Part shown: piece after piece, positions 45,604-57,096 of the stretch
Position numbering within the stretch: the first letter of the stretch is position 1
Layout: each line of letters starts with the position of its first letter
Assembly (NCBI GenBank): GCA_011033025.1
Contig: WFMF01000029.1
Location: forward strand, 434,001-498,000
DNA: 64,000 bases
Reading direction: 5' to 3'
DNA from: Beroe forskalii
Taxonomy: Eukaryota; Ctenophora; Nuda; Beroida; Beroidae
Notes under the pieces: model-generated
What the model saw: the letters and a program-made list of their open reading frames with translations, nothing else
Told to the model about the DNA's origin: nothing
Database searches by the model: none
Translations under genes and position numbers: made by a program

Positions 45604-45796
45604 GTTCCGCCGACTAGCCGAGTCCGGAGAACAAGTGCCGGGGATCGCATATAACACCTTCAAATCCCGGTACCAGGATCCCGATCGGGATGCGGAGGGG
45701 TTCTCCGAGGTGGTAAGGGTGAACTTTGTGCCGGAGTTCCGGGGGAATGGAGCGTTGGAGGAGCTTTACGGGATGTTCCTTGGAGTTGGGGGATGA
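45604..45796 (+). CDS. PNKP: PNKP-like last exon
   Basis: This 193-bp exon follows the acceptor ccctgacgccag| and ends at TGA 45794-45796. It continues HNN-R-FRRLAESGEQVPGIAYNTFK, then RDAEGFSEVVRVNFVPEF and LYGMFL. In the family the corresponding end is YRKQFEAPTLAEGF-I---F and LYCQF. No frame damage is seen, and GC is well above the flanks. The upstream in-frame extension to 45491 is intron. Confidence 0.82.
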
Positions 45797-46649
45797 ACAT
45801 TAACTGAAGGAATCGTATTTGACGTATTTATCTCTCCCTGTGGGATGAAGTGATTGAGTTTTAGAACTTCCTTGGAATAACTTCAGTACAAGATCATCTT
45901 GTACTGTTGTGTCTCTTTCCGGGGGATATGATGAATGGATCACGTCATAGCACAGTAGCATATCGTAGGGATGAAATTCAAGGGATCACTTCGTAGCTCA
46001 CTTCTGGGATAACCAACAACTGGATAAAAGTCGCACTTCCAGGTTTTTATCACTTGGTATAAAACACATCTTGTCGTTAGTGAACGGTGATGCGGTGATA
46101 AATAGATGGATTTATCCCATCCCTAGCGTGCAACACTCGGAGATTTAAAGGGTCGTGTTGCAAAAGCGCTGTGCGCGCGGCGGAGGGTAGAGTAACATCC
46201 TACTAGGTGATAATATGATAACTGTTATAAAATTAAATGTTAATCGGACTTGAAGGACAATCTAGTAATAGTATGATCAGTAGACATGAACTTCACGACT
46301 CCTCATTATTTTCATGTTAACATTTGAAAATCATGGCACTCACAACCGGAGCATCCCACATAGAGTTTGTTTGTACGATTATTATCGATAGTATCATGAT
46401 CGGAAACCCATTTTTCACCTTTTTCATCCTTCATTCCTCAAATTGCCCCATTTTTGTGGGTTAAAATGCAAAGGTTTTCCTGTTCATCCTCTTTCACATT
46501 TCAAACTGGCTTTCCAAGAATCAAGTCTCCAGATATTTCCCACGGAAAAATAGACGACGATAAGGAAAAACAAATTTTACCGGACGAATCATTACCGTGA
46601 GTTTATGCCGATTCTCATAAAACCAGTTTATCTTTTTCAAAATTATAAA

Positions 46650-46715
46650 TGACTAGCAGGCCCGTTAGGCCTGCTAATACACAGCTCACTCGGCGCTGCT
46701 ACGCAGCACCTCGTT
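46650..46715 (+). repeat. Two adjacent GC-rich hairpins
   Basis: AGCAGGCCCGTTAGGCCTGCT and GGCGCTGCTACGCAGCACC fold on themselves. They resemble the end of a retroelement or SINE, but no coding part is seen. Confidence 0.45.
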
Positions 46716-47425
46716 CGCAAAATTCAAACCAACTAAATACTTTTTACCGCATCAAAAAATTCCAATCAGATCAAAAGTTACACAGCAACATACTCAAAAC
46801 AGCATTAAACAGAAATGAACGCGCGCTCAATATGTAACCATAGCAACGCGCGCGCATATATCCATACTGCACGTGGGCGCTCCAAAATGGGTCTACAAAA
46901 GGACAAAAGACGTTACGACGTACATAATTATGATGATAATAATATTACAGAGGTTGCGAAATTATATTAGAGATTAGAATTATACAAAATTTCATACAGA
47001 TACGTACATATATAATGTTGCCAAACTGTCATTATGATAAATGTAAATCAATTAAAATGACCATAATTTCTGCTGGAAATCAATCAATTCTTGGAAAAAA
47101 TCATTCACATAATTACAGGATATAAATGCACGAGATTACGTTTGGCAAACTGCCAATCTGTCTCCAATATCACGTCACGAATCATTTATCCATGTTTTCT
47201 TTAAATAGCCCAGGCTCATTATACCGACTCCTTTAATGATTTGACTCGGACGAGATCTATTTTTGACTCGAATATATGCTGATATGTTATGTGGATAAGT
47301 AGACAAGGTTTTGCTGATTTTTGCAATGCTGAATACAATTTGCTCTGTGTTTTTACCTATGCCTAGATGCTGCAAATTGTACTTTAGGCCGTCACATATT
47401 TGGTCTAAAATCAACTTTTTGAGGT

Positions 47426-47514
47426 AATCAACTTGGTGATATTTAATTGTCCCCCATTTGCCTCAAATCTTTTATGGCAAATGGAGGATAATATAAAATA
47501 CCACCAAGTTGATT
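47426..47514. mobile_element. Hairpin MITE, 89 bp
   Basis: AATCAACTTGGTG at the left end mirrors CACCAAGTTGATT at the right, with CCCCATTTGCC and GGCAAATGG near the centre. The loop is about 10 bases. Confidence 0.75.
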
Positions 47515-48159
47515 TTGTAATATCGACCAATTGTACTTGTGGGTTATTTCAACGTTGTCAATAAACAAAATTGAGTTTTATTTATTCACTTGCTCGTAAT
47601 CCAAAACTAATGCTTCCGTCATTGGAATTCGTCGAATTCTGTCCGTTGCTAAATATAGAATAAAACAGGTAACCACTTTCAGTGACTAAGTAATGTGGTG
47701 TAGCTGAAATAGTGAATTTGTCGCAAGAATTTCTTTTTTCATGAAATTTTCTTCATGAAAATTTCAGAACAAGCAATATATCGTTCAAGAACTCAGAGCT
47801 GTTTCAATCACATCTACTTGAACTTGAACTTTATTAATTTTATTCTAAGAAGAGGGCCCAAGTCGACCACCTTTAATTAATCAAGTATAACAATCGGGAA
47901 ATTGGGAAAATCAATTTCAATGATTGCTATAGGAGTTCGCGTAATTGGCGTCCAATAAATTAAAAGGAGCTTTATTTTCAGACCCCACTCAATCTTTTGT
48001 TTCAATCTTGTGTTTTCTCCCATGTCTTACTCTTTACAGGAAACTCTCAACTCAGTGGCCCCTCCTGCTTTCTGAATTTTGACTCAGTTGTATATTTCAA
48101 GATATTTTCTGGTCCTATGATTCAGAATAAACACAAATATTATAAACAGGAATTGGAAA

Positions 48160-48345
48160 CGACCGGTTAACCGAACCGAAACCGAAACTCCGGTTTATCG
48201 GGCGTTTTTAGACAACCGAAACCGTAACCGAATATTTTGATATCGCAATTAACCGTTGAGGGAACTCGGTTGGTTAACCGAACCGAAACCGAAATACAGG
48301 TTAACCAGAGTTTTTAACGAACCGAAACCGTATCCGGATTTATTG
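48160..48345 (+). repeat. Two-copy ~115-bp repeat rich in CCGAAACCG
   Basis: GGTTAACCGAACCGAAACCG occurs near 48167 and 48272, each followed by GGTTTA/GGTTAACC, a run of T, and ACCGAAACCGTA. Confidence 0.75.
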
Positions 48346-48464
48346 AGAAGTTGAGAAATGGTAACTGTTCGTTTGGTACAGGACGTGTCCCACAATTTTC
48401 TTGATACCTACCTCATGCCGATTTTGATTTAGTGTGATACTAAGAGTAATAAGACGTTAGAGTA

Positions 48465-48790
48465 AATTGGTGTCAAATAAGGCCGGTATCAAAGTGAACT
48501 GGTATCAGACTCAGAGTAAATGGATGTCCAAGTAAGCGAGTAAATTTGTAGGAGAATAAATTGGTGTCAAACTTGAATTGGTGTGAGAGTCCTAGAAAAT
48601 TGGTGTCAAAATCAACGAACTTCAAAATTTAGTAGTGTCAAACTCAAAGTAAACTTGTGTCAAAGAAACCTAGTGTCAGAGTAAACTGGTGTCAGAGCAA
48701 ATTGATGTCAAATAAAAAGTAAATTGGTGTATGCGACTCTGAGTAATAACTGGTGTCTGAGTAATAACTGGTGTCACAGCCTATGCCCCA
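48465..48790 (+). repeat. Degenerate minisatellite with ACTGGTGTCA core
   Basis: About a dozen diverged copies (AACTGGTGTCAGAGTAAA-like). A short outlier with three more copies lies at 49340-49395. Confidence 0.8.
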
Positions 48791-49798
48791 AGACTCGGTC
48801 ACACCTCAGCACAGTAGTGCCCTACGATAGATTATCACCCTACAATCCTGTGTGCGAGGATTAATGCTAATACAGATGATTATAGTATTGTGCCGAGAAG
48901 TCACACCCATTATCTAACGTCGAAAGAAACGTGAGAAATCACCTAACGTGAGAAATCACTATTTTATTCAACTAACGTGGGATTAAACTGCTCATATGAA
49001 AAGTGTGATGATACAGTTGACGAATATTCTTAAATATTCTCAGACAATGCGTTTATGGTTCAAATTGCTAGGAAGAGATAACTGTGAAATGATGAAATGG
49101 ATTTCAAACAGCTACTGACAATTTGTGTGACTTTGTTTATCATAACCGATATGAACAATGAAAATATTGTGAGATTTTAATTTTTTAATATCAGGATATT
49201 ATCAAATATGAAAATATATGAAAATATATGAGACTTTTACATGAAATAAAGGATGATGTTTGTTGTTATTGTTATTGTACAATATAACAACCAACGTTAG
49301 TTGGTTGATTATATTTTATATTAAAAAAAATGTGGAAGTAAGACTGGTGTCAGAGATTTAGAGTTGGTGTCAAAGTAAACTGGTGTCAGGTCGGACTCGG
49401 AGTAAAAATGAATCTCAATGTTTTCACTGATAACAAAGTCATCTTTTTCTCATTTTAACAAATATCGGACATCGGTCTACATGCTACAAGTACATTGTAC
49501 ATGTCGACTCACTATATTGTTGAGTGCCGTGTATTTTAAATGTTTAGAAACTCGCAAGTGCAGAGCGAATACATTCTGCAGCTTGCATGGAGGAGTCTGA
49601 TCTGTTTGGAGTGGTTTTAAAGAACACACATCCCGAGTAACGACTGGTGTTGAGTCTGCAACACGGCAGACTCAATTCTAATTTCTGCAGATTTCTGGTG
49701 AGAAAACGTATTTTCAATTTTTCTAATTTCTGGTGTTTTATCCGATCTGTTTTGTGTCGATGCCATAAAATAAAGGACTCTGCAGCAAGACAGTGATT

Positions 49799-50411
49799 AT
49801 GATAAGTCACTCAGCCACTGATTTCCCTTGTTCAAACTACACTTCTACCCTGAAACAAGCGGTGATAGATGGCTGCTTTGAGGGTGCAAAGCACGATCTT
49901 AAAACTCCGGACTCAGGATGGAAAGTCGGTGTTAAGTTCAAAGAGGACTTTGAAGACGGTGTTAATATCGGTACGGGGGTATTTGCCACAGAGAACATTC
50001 CACATGGTTCCGTAATCAGAGAGGGGATATTCGGGAAAAATCTCGTAATTTTCAACGGCACGACCAACTTACCGAATTGCTCGAGCAAGTCCATGCTAGA
50101 CGTACTTAAGAACTTCGCATTTTCATGTCCCTGCAATTGGGATAAAGAGCTCCAATCCCAAAGCCATGGTCCCATGGTCCTCTGGTATCCCTTCTGCAAC
50201 CTAAACCACTCCCCCTCTGCTAACACCCACATTCGCTGTACCAAGCAGGGAATGGAGGTGTTTGCTGCACGAAATGTTGAGCAAGGAGAAGCTCTGAGGA
50301 TCGATTACCGGAGCTTTCGGAGCCCCTCCCCAGTGGTTTGTGGAATTGTTGGAGAAGATGGTGGGCAGTACGGAGTGTGTCTTTGCTGGATTTAATGACT
50401 TTGCAACTTGA
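49799..50411 (+). CDS. Small SET-domain protein (putative protein-lysine methyltransferase fold), apparent frameshift near the 3' end
   Basis: The first ATG in frame is 49799. The product would be about 203 aa. SET marks are GTGVFATENIPHGSVIREG (about residues 58-76), NLNHSPSANTHIRC in the position of the NHSxxPN cofactor loop, and VFAARNVEQGEALRIDYRSF in the position of GEEL-DY. There is no pre-SET, and the post-SET cysteines are missing, as in small stand-alone SET proteins. After RSFRSPS the open frame gives an unrelated tail ending at 50395. The adjacent frame reads QWFVELLEKMVG, then CVFAGFNDFAT-stop at 50409-50411, which fits a conserved C-terminus. The two are joined by removing one C from the runs at 50322-50331. 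It is intronless as seen. Substrate unknown. An AATAAA lies near 50922. Confidence 0.72.
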
Positions 50412-51263
50412 AGTTGAGGTTGGGTTCGTCACTTTCCAGGATGATGTTGACCTTCAGGGATTGTCCTCTGAGGACTGGGCCGATTAGAATGATATAGCTA
50501 GTGAAAAATGCCAAAATGGGGAGAAAATACTATTACTAAGCGTTGTTAAATGATCCGTCTATAGTCAGTTTTGGAAGATCTAAATTTTATTTAAAATAGA
50601 AGATGGCATTAAGACAATCAGTATTTATGGTTTTGCAAAGTACTAGATAGCTTTGCTTTTTTTAATCACATGATAAGGATATAATATATTTTTAATTTCT
50701 CTCAAAAATACACGTTTTTATCTGATATCTTTAATGAGGATTTCGGTACACTGCCAGTTTCAACGTTGGTTACCCAAAGAACATAAAAACGGATGAATTC
50801 CAACGTTCTTTCGCCTAATAACATAGTCAGAAGCTAACTTTTATCATCAGAATCAAGGCTCGCGTTTTAGAATCAACACTCAACTGTGCCGGGTTATGGA
50901 AGTCACTGAGACTTAGTGACGAAATAAATCTGTGGGATAAAAGACATAAATATTCAAAAATAACTCTTCTATTTTGAAACATCTCGACTACTTAAAGCAT
51001 AAATATGGCGTGCTTCAGGCAGCTGCTTTTGCGTCATTAATTCGTTGCTTGAAATCGAAATAATGACATCATTCTGAACGGCATATCATTTCTGGCTGAA
51101 CTAACTAATTGGACCGGTTTTCGTATCATTTTCCTCGGTTTTCTCATCATTTTCCTGACGAAGCTATCGGAAAAGTGCCTCTTCTTCCTCGTCATCACAT
51201 CATTTCAACAGTCATTGTCCCTCGTACTCCGTGTATTTAGCTCTAACCTGCCGGTCCACGTGT

Positions 51264-51320
51264 CAATGACCAATCAGAGTGCGAGTTAAACGAAAACTCG
51301 CAAGCTGATTGGTCGGTGTC
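51264..51320. mobile_element. CCAAT-palindrome element
   Basis: TCAATGACCAATCAGAGTGC and CGCAAGCTGATTGGTCGGTG face each other across about 20 bases. Confidence 0.65.
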
Positions 51321-53079
51321 AAGCCGATATTTTAGGATCCTTCGGGTTTCCGGTTTAGCTAAATATATACGTGTTCGCCGATGTTAATCGTATATTTTCC
51401 TCTTTCCTACTTCTCAGAAAATATGATAAGATAGGTCTCAGTTCCGATCTCGATTCTCGCATTTTTCCCTGAGGGTCCCAGTAATTTCTGTTGATATGGA
51501 GTTCTCACTTTCTCTCTGGAAGCTTGGAGGTCTCTGTTATTCCCTGCAGAACTAGATGAAAGGCTCAGTTATTCTCTCTGTTATTTCTCTCTGGATCAAG
51601 CTTGGAAGTATCAGTCCTGTCTTAAGTTTAACATACGTGTTATCGATCCTGGTGGTACCGCGTATATATCTACTTATCTGTTTGTGTCGTATAAAGTTAT
51701 ATATTCTCAATGAATTCAAAGCCGTTCTGACCAAGTCTATTCTCAATGTCGTTTACATAATGTTGCGTTCCCCTAGTGCTTTGGTGGATCTGGACGGACC
51801 GAACAGACTTCTTGGTTATTCCTACATTGATGTGGATTGATTGAATATCCAAAACCCATTGACCCAATATATGTAGACTTCTTCAGTGGCGCTTTGGTTT
51901 ACCTTGTTTTGCCTAGGTTTCATTTTCATTTAAAATGTTGGATATACGAGCATTTTATGTTTTATTCCCATAGGTTTATCTTCTGTTTCTGTTTGGATCT
52001 TCTGGCAGTTGTTATTGATATCAACATTATTTCTGTGTTGGTTTTCAGGTTGCTGCGCAGCGAGCATCCACCATCATAAATCTCATTTTATGTGTCAGGA
52101 TTCATGATGGTTGGCTCCTAGAAAGGCCTTTAGGCTCTCAGTGTACCCTTGCCATAATTTTAGGCTATAATTTATGAGGCCTAAAAAGAGTAAGAGATTA
52201 ATTTGTTTGAAATAAAAAATCTTGCTTGACTTTTACTCGATTACTATCCGATATAAGCCGTATCAATTAGACCAAAAGTGCTGGAATGGGAGTAGGGCGT
52301 TGGAACCATTACCATAATATACATTTCCCACTAACGATATAGGAGACATACTGGTAAATACTATTAACTTTGTAGTACATAAATTATACCAAGGATACTA
52401 TGTTCTTAACTTTAGATCACTCGGAAGGTCATAATATTTTGCCATACCAATGATTTGTTGCCTCTCCAATGATATGTTGCCTTGCCAATGGTTGCCATGT
52501 CAATGATATTCGTATTTGCATAAGTGCACGGAAATTTCCAACACTCGTAAGCTAGCCTAGCCTATGCTATTATAGGGATACCTCCCTTCATTAACTGCCC
52601 ATTGCGGTGTGCTTTAATCCAATTTTCATTTAAATGACTTCTCATCGCTCGATCACTTAAAAGTTTCAAATCGTAGCCATTCAAATATTATGCGATAAAA
52701 ATCGTGGCTTTTCTCGCCTGAACGGTCTTCAAGTTTCCAATTTAATCAGCAAAATTCTTACTTATGATTTCAGCCTTTTGCTTTATCACAAACCTAACAT
52801 TTATTGTACTCGTATGTTCTCAGTTCTCAGACAAACCAACAATCTACAATCTAAATTTTTTATCAGCAAAAATCTTATGACTTCAGCCTTTTTGCTCCCA
52901 AAAACCTACAATCTCCCCAGTTTAATTCAGTACTTGTATGTTCTCAGTTCTCACAAACCTACAATCTACATGACGTTTTGCTGCCGCTGGTAGTGGCACT
53001 TGCAGTGTATATTGATTATTGGCTTCTACTTCTGCATTATAAAAGCTGTATTGGCAAGCCTGTATTGGCAAGCCGATTA

Positions 53080-53285
53080 GAAGTGGAACAAGAAATTGGA
53101 GTGCCCACTGCTCCTGATGGAACTGACAACCTCTCTTCCCAGTTCCCAGGACCACACGGTTTAATGCAGAATTAGAAGCTTCTACTTCTGCATTAAACCG
53201 TGTGGTTATAGGAACTGGGAAATGCGAAGAGATGCTGTCAGTTCCATCGGGAGCACTCAAATTTCTTGTTCCACTTCTAATTTTC
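53080..53285. repeat. Near-perfect foldback of ~100-bp arms
   Basis: The left arm (AGAAGTGGAACAAGAAATTG to CACACGGTTTAATGCAGAAT) mirrors the right (CTGCATTAAACCGTGTGGTT to ATTTCTTGTTCCACTTCTAA), centred near 53177. A partial third copy of the GGAACTGGGAA part follows at 53288. Confidence 0.85.
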
Positions 53286-55059
53286 CTCGGAACTGGGAAG
53301 AGTCGTTATCAGTTTCAGTGGAATCAGTCTCCAAGTTCTGGAGAAATTTGTGTCATTTCTTGTTCCAGTATGTTCCACTCCTAATAATTTCCATTGTACC
53401 GGTCCTTAGTATAATTCCGATTTGGAATGCAGTTCTACTCAGTATGTCAATAAATACTAATTCCCAATGAGAAGTAGCATGTCAGATTGTCTTCTACCTT
53501 CATGCCTCAAAACTCTGTAAACAGTCATATTATGAAACAGTCAAAATATGAAAATATGACCAAAATATGTGTATGGAACAAAAGTACTTTTACTAGGGTA
53601 CTTCTAGGAATCCAGGTGGCTGGGAAGCTTCTAGATCGAATTTGAAATGACGTTCTAAAGTGGTGGAAGTACAGACTCTGCACAGTGGATTAAATCAGAG
53701 AGTATTCTACAGAAAATGAGAATTCTCGCGAATTATTAATTAGGACAATGACTGACGTCATAATCAAAGTCTTGAGTGCAGTATTGATGTCCTTATATAA
53801 GTTTAATAAAAGTGCCCTTTTGTGTAAAAGTGATATTTTATAGGCTCTAATATATTTAGTTCTTAGCCTAGCGAGGCAACCGACAACGTCAACCTTTGTA
53901 AAGTTATGCAATTCTTGCAAAAACATACCTTTCATTGTGTAAAAATATCACACTATTGAATTATTCACTGTGTTGCAGTTGAGTCTGAGTGTGAGAGTAG
54001 CTGCTGCAATTTGCGAACCGCTCTTTTTGATAGTATTTTACTGTGCATAGACTGCGTCCTAAGCATTAAAATTTATTAAACTTTTTGTCTTTTTAAATTT
54101 CTATTTGCTTGGTTGCAAATAAAAGTTTGTATTTTACTGTCATAGTTTCTCAGTTTACGCCCGCATCAGATCAGCTCAATTCAAGACTTTTAAAATGTGA
54201 TAACTTCATACTAAATTCAATTTTCAAAAATCCTGATTTTTCGTAATTATTTAAGTCCTCATGCAGTTACCATTTACCGAATTTTTCACTGACGTAAGAA
54301 GTTTAGGTGGAAATTTCATTTCTCTGTAACCTGATACAATCAACGACGAAGGAAGTGGAGAATTGAATTATAACGCCCTATGGCATCATTCATACGTCCT
54401 TACTTCAGACCTTCAGCTTCATATAGGATTTCTGAAATTGTTTGCAAATTATTCTCGCTTTTTCAGTTGCAAAATTCTTCTCGCTTTTTCAGGTTGCTCT
54501 GTCATCTACTGAGACCCTGAGAATTCTTCTGGCTTTTTCGGTTGCACAATGCACAGCTGTGTCACCTTTAGAACCCCATGAGCTATTGTGACGTGGAATC
54601 TCAATCCAGAGAAACGTTGCTCCGATTCCAGAACCAAAAGTGCAACCGTTCTCAGGAAATAATACGTGATACTTTTCCTGCAATTTCTCTTTTGTTTTCA
54701 CTTTTTTACTCTGAAAATCATTATTATTTTACCGGGGATTCATCTCATAATCTCATAAGTAAATATTGAGTTTAGTAAACTCAATTTTGCCCGACATAGT
54801 TTTCGGTAATCCGGTAGTTACGTAATGCTTTTACATCTTTATTATGGTTGTGCAACGTGTAAATGATTCATTTTCAGTTTTCTAAATAGTAATTTCTGGA
54901 TATTTTTTAATTAAAGGTCTCTCCTCTTCAACTGTTCGATACCCCATGCCTCAAAGTCAGTATGCTTTGATTATTTCTGCAAGCGTCCATTTTTGTTCCA
55001 GCACTTGCATTTTTAGTTTATCCCTAAAGCACCCTTGCGATTGAAACTATGGCTTGAGA

Positions 55060-55450
55060 GTCGACTGTCAGTTGCAGTTTAAGTGGCATTTTGCTACTCG
55101 AGTGGCTATTTGAGTGGCATTTTATTCGTACCCACGTCACACCACGCATCGGCTGGACTTGGATTGCCCTGGAAGTCCGACGAAAATTATATTTGGCGCC
55201 CTAACTCGGTTAAAATCCACTGCCTCTCACGTCACCTCCTGCGTTCGATTCCCAATGGATTAACCTGATGGTTGAATATCTGACGTTGGCAACGTCCGAT
55301 GAAAATTTCAAAATTAGTTTCCCACATTTTAATTTCTCCGTGATTCGACCGTCAGTTGCAGTTTGAGTGGCATTTATAGTACCCACGTCACCCCACGCAT
55401 CAGCTGCACTAGTGATTGCCTGCAGGGAAGTCCGATGGAAATTAGTTCCC
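55060..55450 (+). repeat. Direct duplication with a tRNA-like (SINE) segment in the first copy
   Basis: GTCAGTTGCAGTTTAAGTGG to GGAAGTCCGACG recurs at 55347-55445. The first copy also carries TAACTCGGTTAAAATCC and GCGTTCGATTCCCAATGG, which resemble tRNA A and B boxes (about 55205-55255). Confidence 0.6.
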
Positions 55451-55719
55451 ACCTTGGGCCGAATATACGACTTTGATGTGGCGTGCATTCCGTGATAATT
55501 CGCATTTTATATGGTTTCGTTCTAGGCTTCATCTGTAACTTTAATATGTTCACTTTGATAATTATGATAATTTTATGCTGGTGGGACGGATATAAAAATA
55601 GACACATGTTCAAAATATGACGCGTCTATTAATAGCATAACAATGGGCAAATTGCCAGGTTTTATTATTTACGTCTTCCACGCCTCACACATGAATTCTC
55701 ACTACCACGTGTAATAGTG

Positions 55720-55995
55720 GCAACTATCGTATAGTTAGTGTCAACTATTACAGTCACTACTATCTTATAGTTAGTGGCAACAGAGGTGTCGCCACGTCGG
55801 AAATCGGTGTCTGAAATTTCCACAAAACTGCCATTTTGTACGTGCGTGATACCTACTGGTTTAACAGAATAGACCTCACTTCTCGAAGTGGTGAAACCTC
55901 AGCTACTACTATCGTGCCAACTATCATTAAGTTAGTGTCAACTATTACAGTCAGTACTATCGGACTTATTATCTAACTATTAAAGTCAGTTCCTA
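55720..55995 (+). repeat. Diverged repeats of AACTATTACAGTCA and ATAGTTAGTG
   Basis: GTGTCAACTATTACAGTCA occurs at about 55738 and 55937, with related pieces between (AACTATC-TATAGTTAGTG). Confidence 0.65.
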
Positions 55996-56479
55996 CTTCA
56001 CTTACCAGCCTAGTGTTACAAATATAGCCATAGAAATATAGTGTTATTGTTGAGTCTTATTGGTACATAGCATTGGCAGTGAAGAGTAATGTAAATATCA
56101 TGGCTTTGGGTGCTGAAAAGATGCCACCAGACTGCCTAGATGATATTATTCAGCCTTCCAAATATCAGTCTGCAAAGTACCAACTTCCCCAAAATATAGT
56201 GCGTCCAAAGTACCAACTCCCAAGCTATAGTGTGGTACGTAGGTACCCTGATAAAATACACTGGCATATATTGATTGGATTAAATTGGACTTGTGATTTG
56301 CAATATTGTGCTTAGCAGAGAAGTCTACCACGCGCCTCTACGAGACATAGTTATATTGCATTGTTCAAGAAAGTCCGTTATAGTCCTCGCAGCTTGCGTC
56401 ATCAATTTAACAGCTTAACCTATGGTAATGACTGCAATTTATCGACCTATTTTGTTTGTGCAACCTTCGGAGCTCTAAC

Positions 56480-56805
56480 GTCAGTACAGGGCAATTTTAC
56501 TGGTACTTCCTGAGAAGTTTCTAGAGTTTCACCTACGTATATCCCACCCTTTATATCACCCTGCGTATGTTTTTGGTACCGACGATAATCTACGAACTAC
56601 AGAAGTGCTGTAGTCCGATCAGGCTATATCTCATTATGGTATATAAAACCTCACAGCTGCTTCATCAATCTGCCATTTTAAACCATGAAAATGACGTCAC
56701 ATCATTTTGTGTGAAACCAGTGGATCTCTAACGTCATAGTACCAGGCAATTTCATACCGGTACTGTCTCAGAAGTTTCTAGAGGTTTACGTAGGTATCCT
56801 GTATC
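56480..56805 (+). repeat. Direct duplication, ~245-bp offset
   Basis: AACGTCAGTACAGGGCAATTT to GAGAAGTTTCTAGAG recurs at 56730-56805 (AACGTCATAGTACCAGGCAA to CAGAAGTTTCTAGAGG). A CRE-core half-site lies in between (56692). Confidence 0.65.
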
Positions 56806-57012
56806 TCATTGAGCGATATATGAAGGAAAAGGCTGTCGATTGTGGTTCAAAAACTTTAGATTGGGATATCAATATATCTAAACTGTAGGTGGTTTTTGAA
56901 TCGATATATTTGAGTTTGATATATTTATTTTCTCAAGTCTCGTGGCTAATTTTTGTAGCAAAATGTACGTGACCTGGTCACGTGACTGAAAATATCCCAA
57001 AATCGTCATGAC

Positions 57013-57096
57013 GTTGACCAATCAGCGCGCGACTTACGATCAACTCGCGCGCTGATTGGTAATTGTCAAATTAACTTGCGTGCTGATTGGTCAATG
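57013..57096. mobile_element. CCAAT-palindrome element, extended copy
   Basis: TTGACCAATCAGCGCGCGAC and ACTCGCGCGCTGATTGGTAA form the palindrome. A third arm, TGCGTGCTGATTGGTCAATG, follows within 30 bases. Confidence 0.7.

Larger units (their letters stand above)
45797..49798. other. No gene seen between the PNKP-like exons and the SET gene
   Basis: It holds the GC-rich hairpins (46650), the hairpin MITE (47426), the CCGAAACCG repeats and the degenerate CTGGTGTCAG arrays. Confidence 0.6.

Noticed and set aside
49793-49798. GTG as start of the SET protein
   Set aside because: In a eukaryotic gene the ATG at 49799 two codons later is the natural start.
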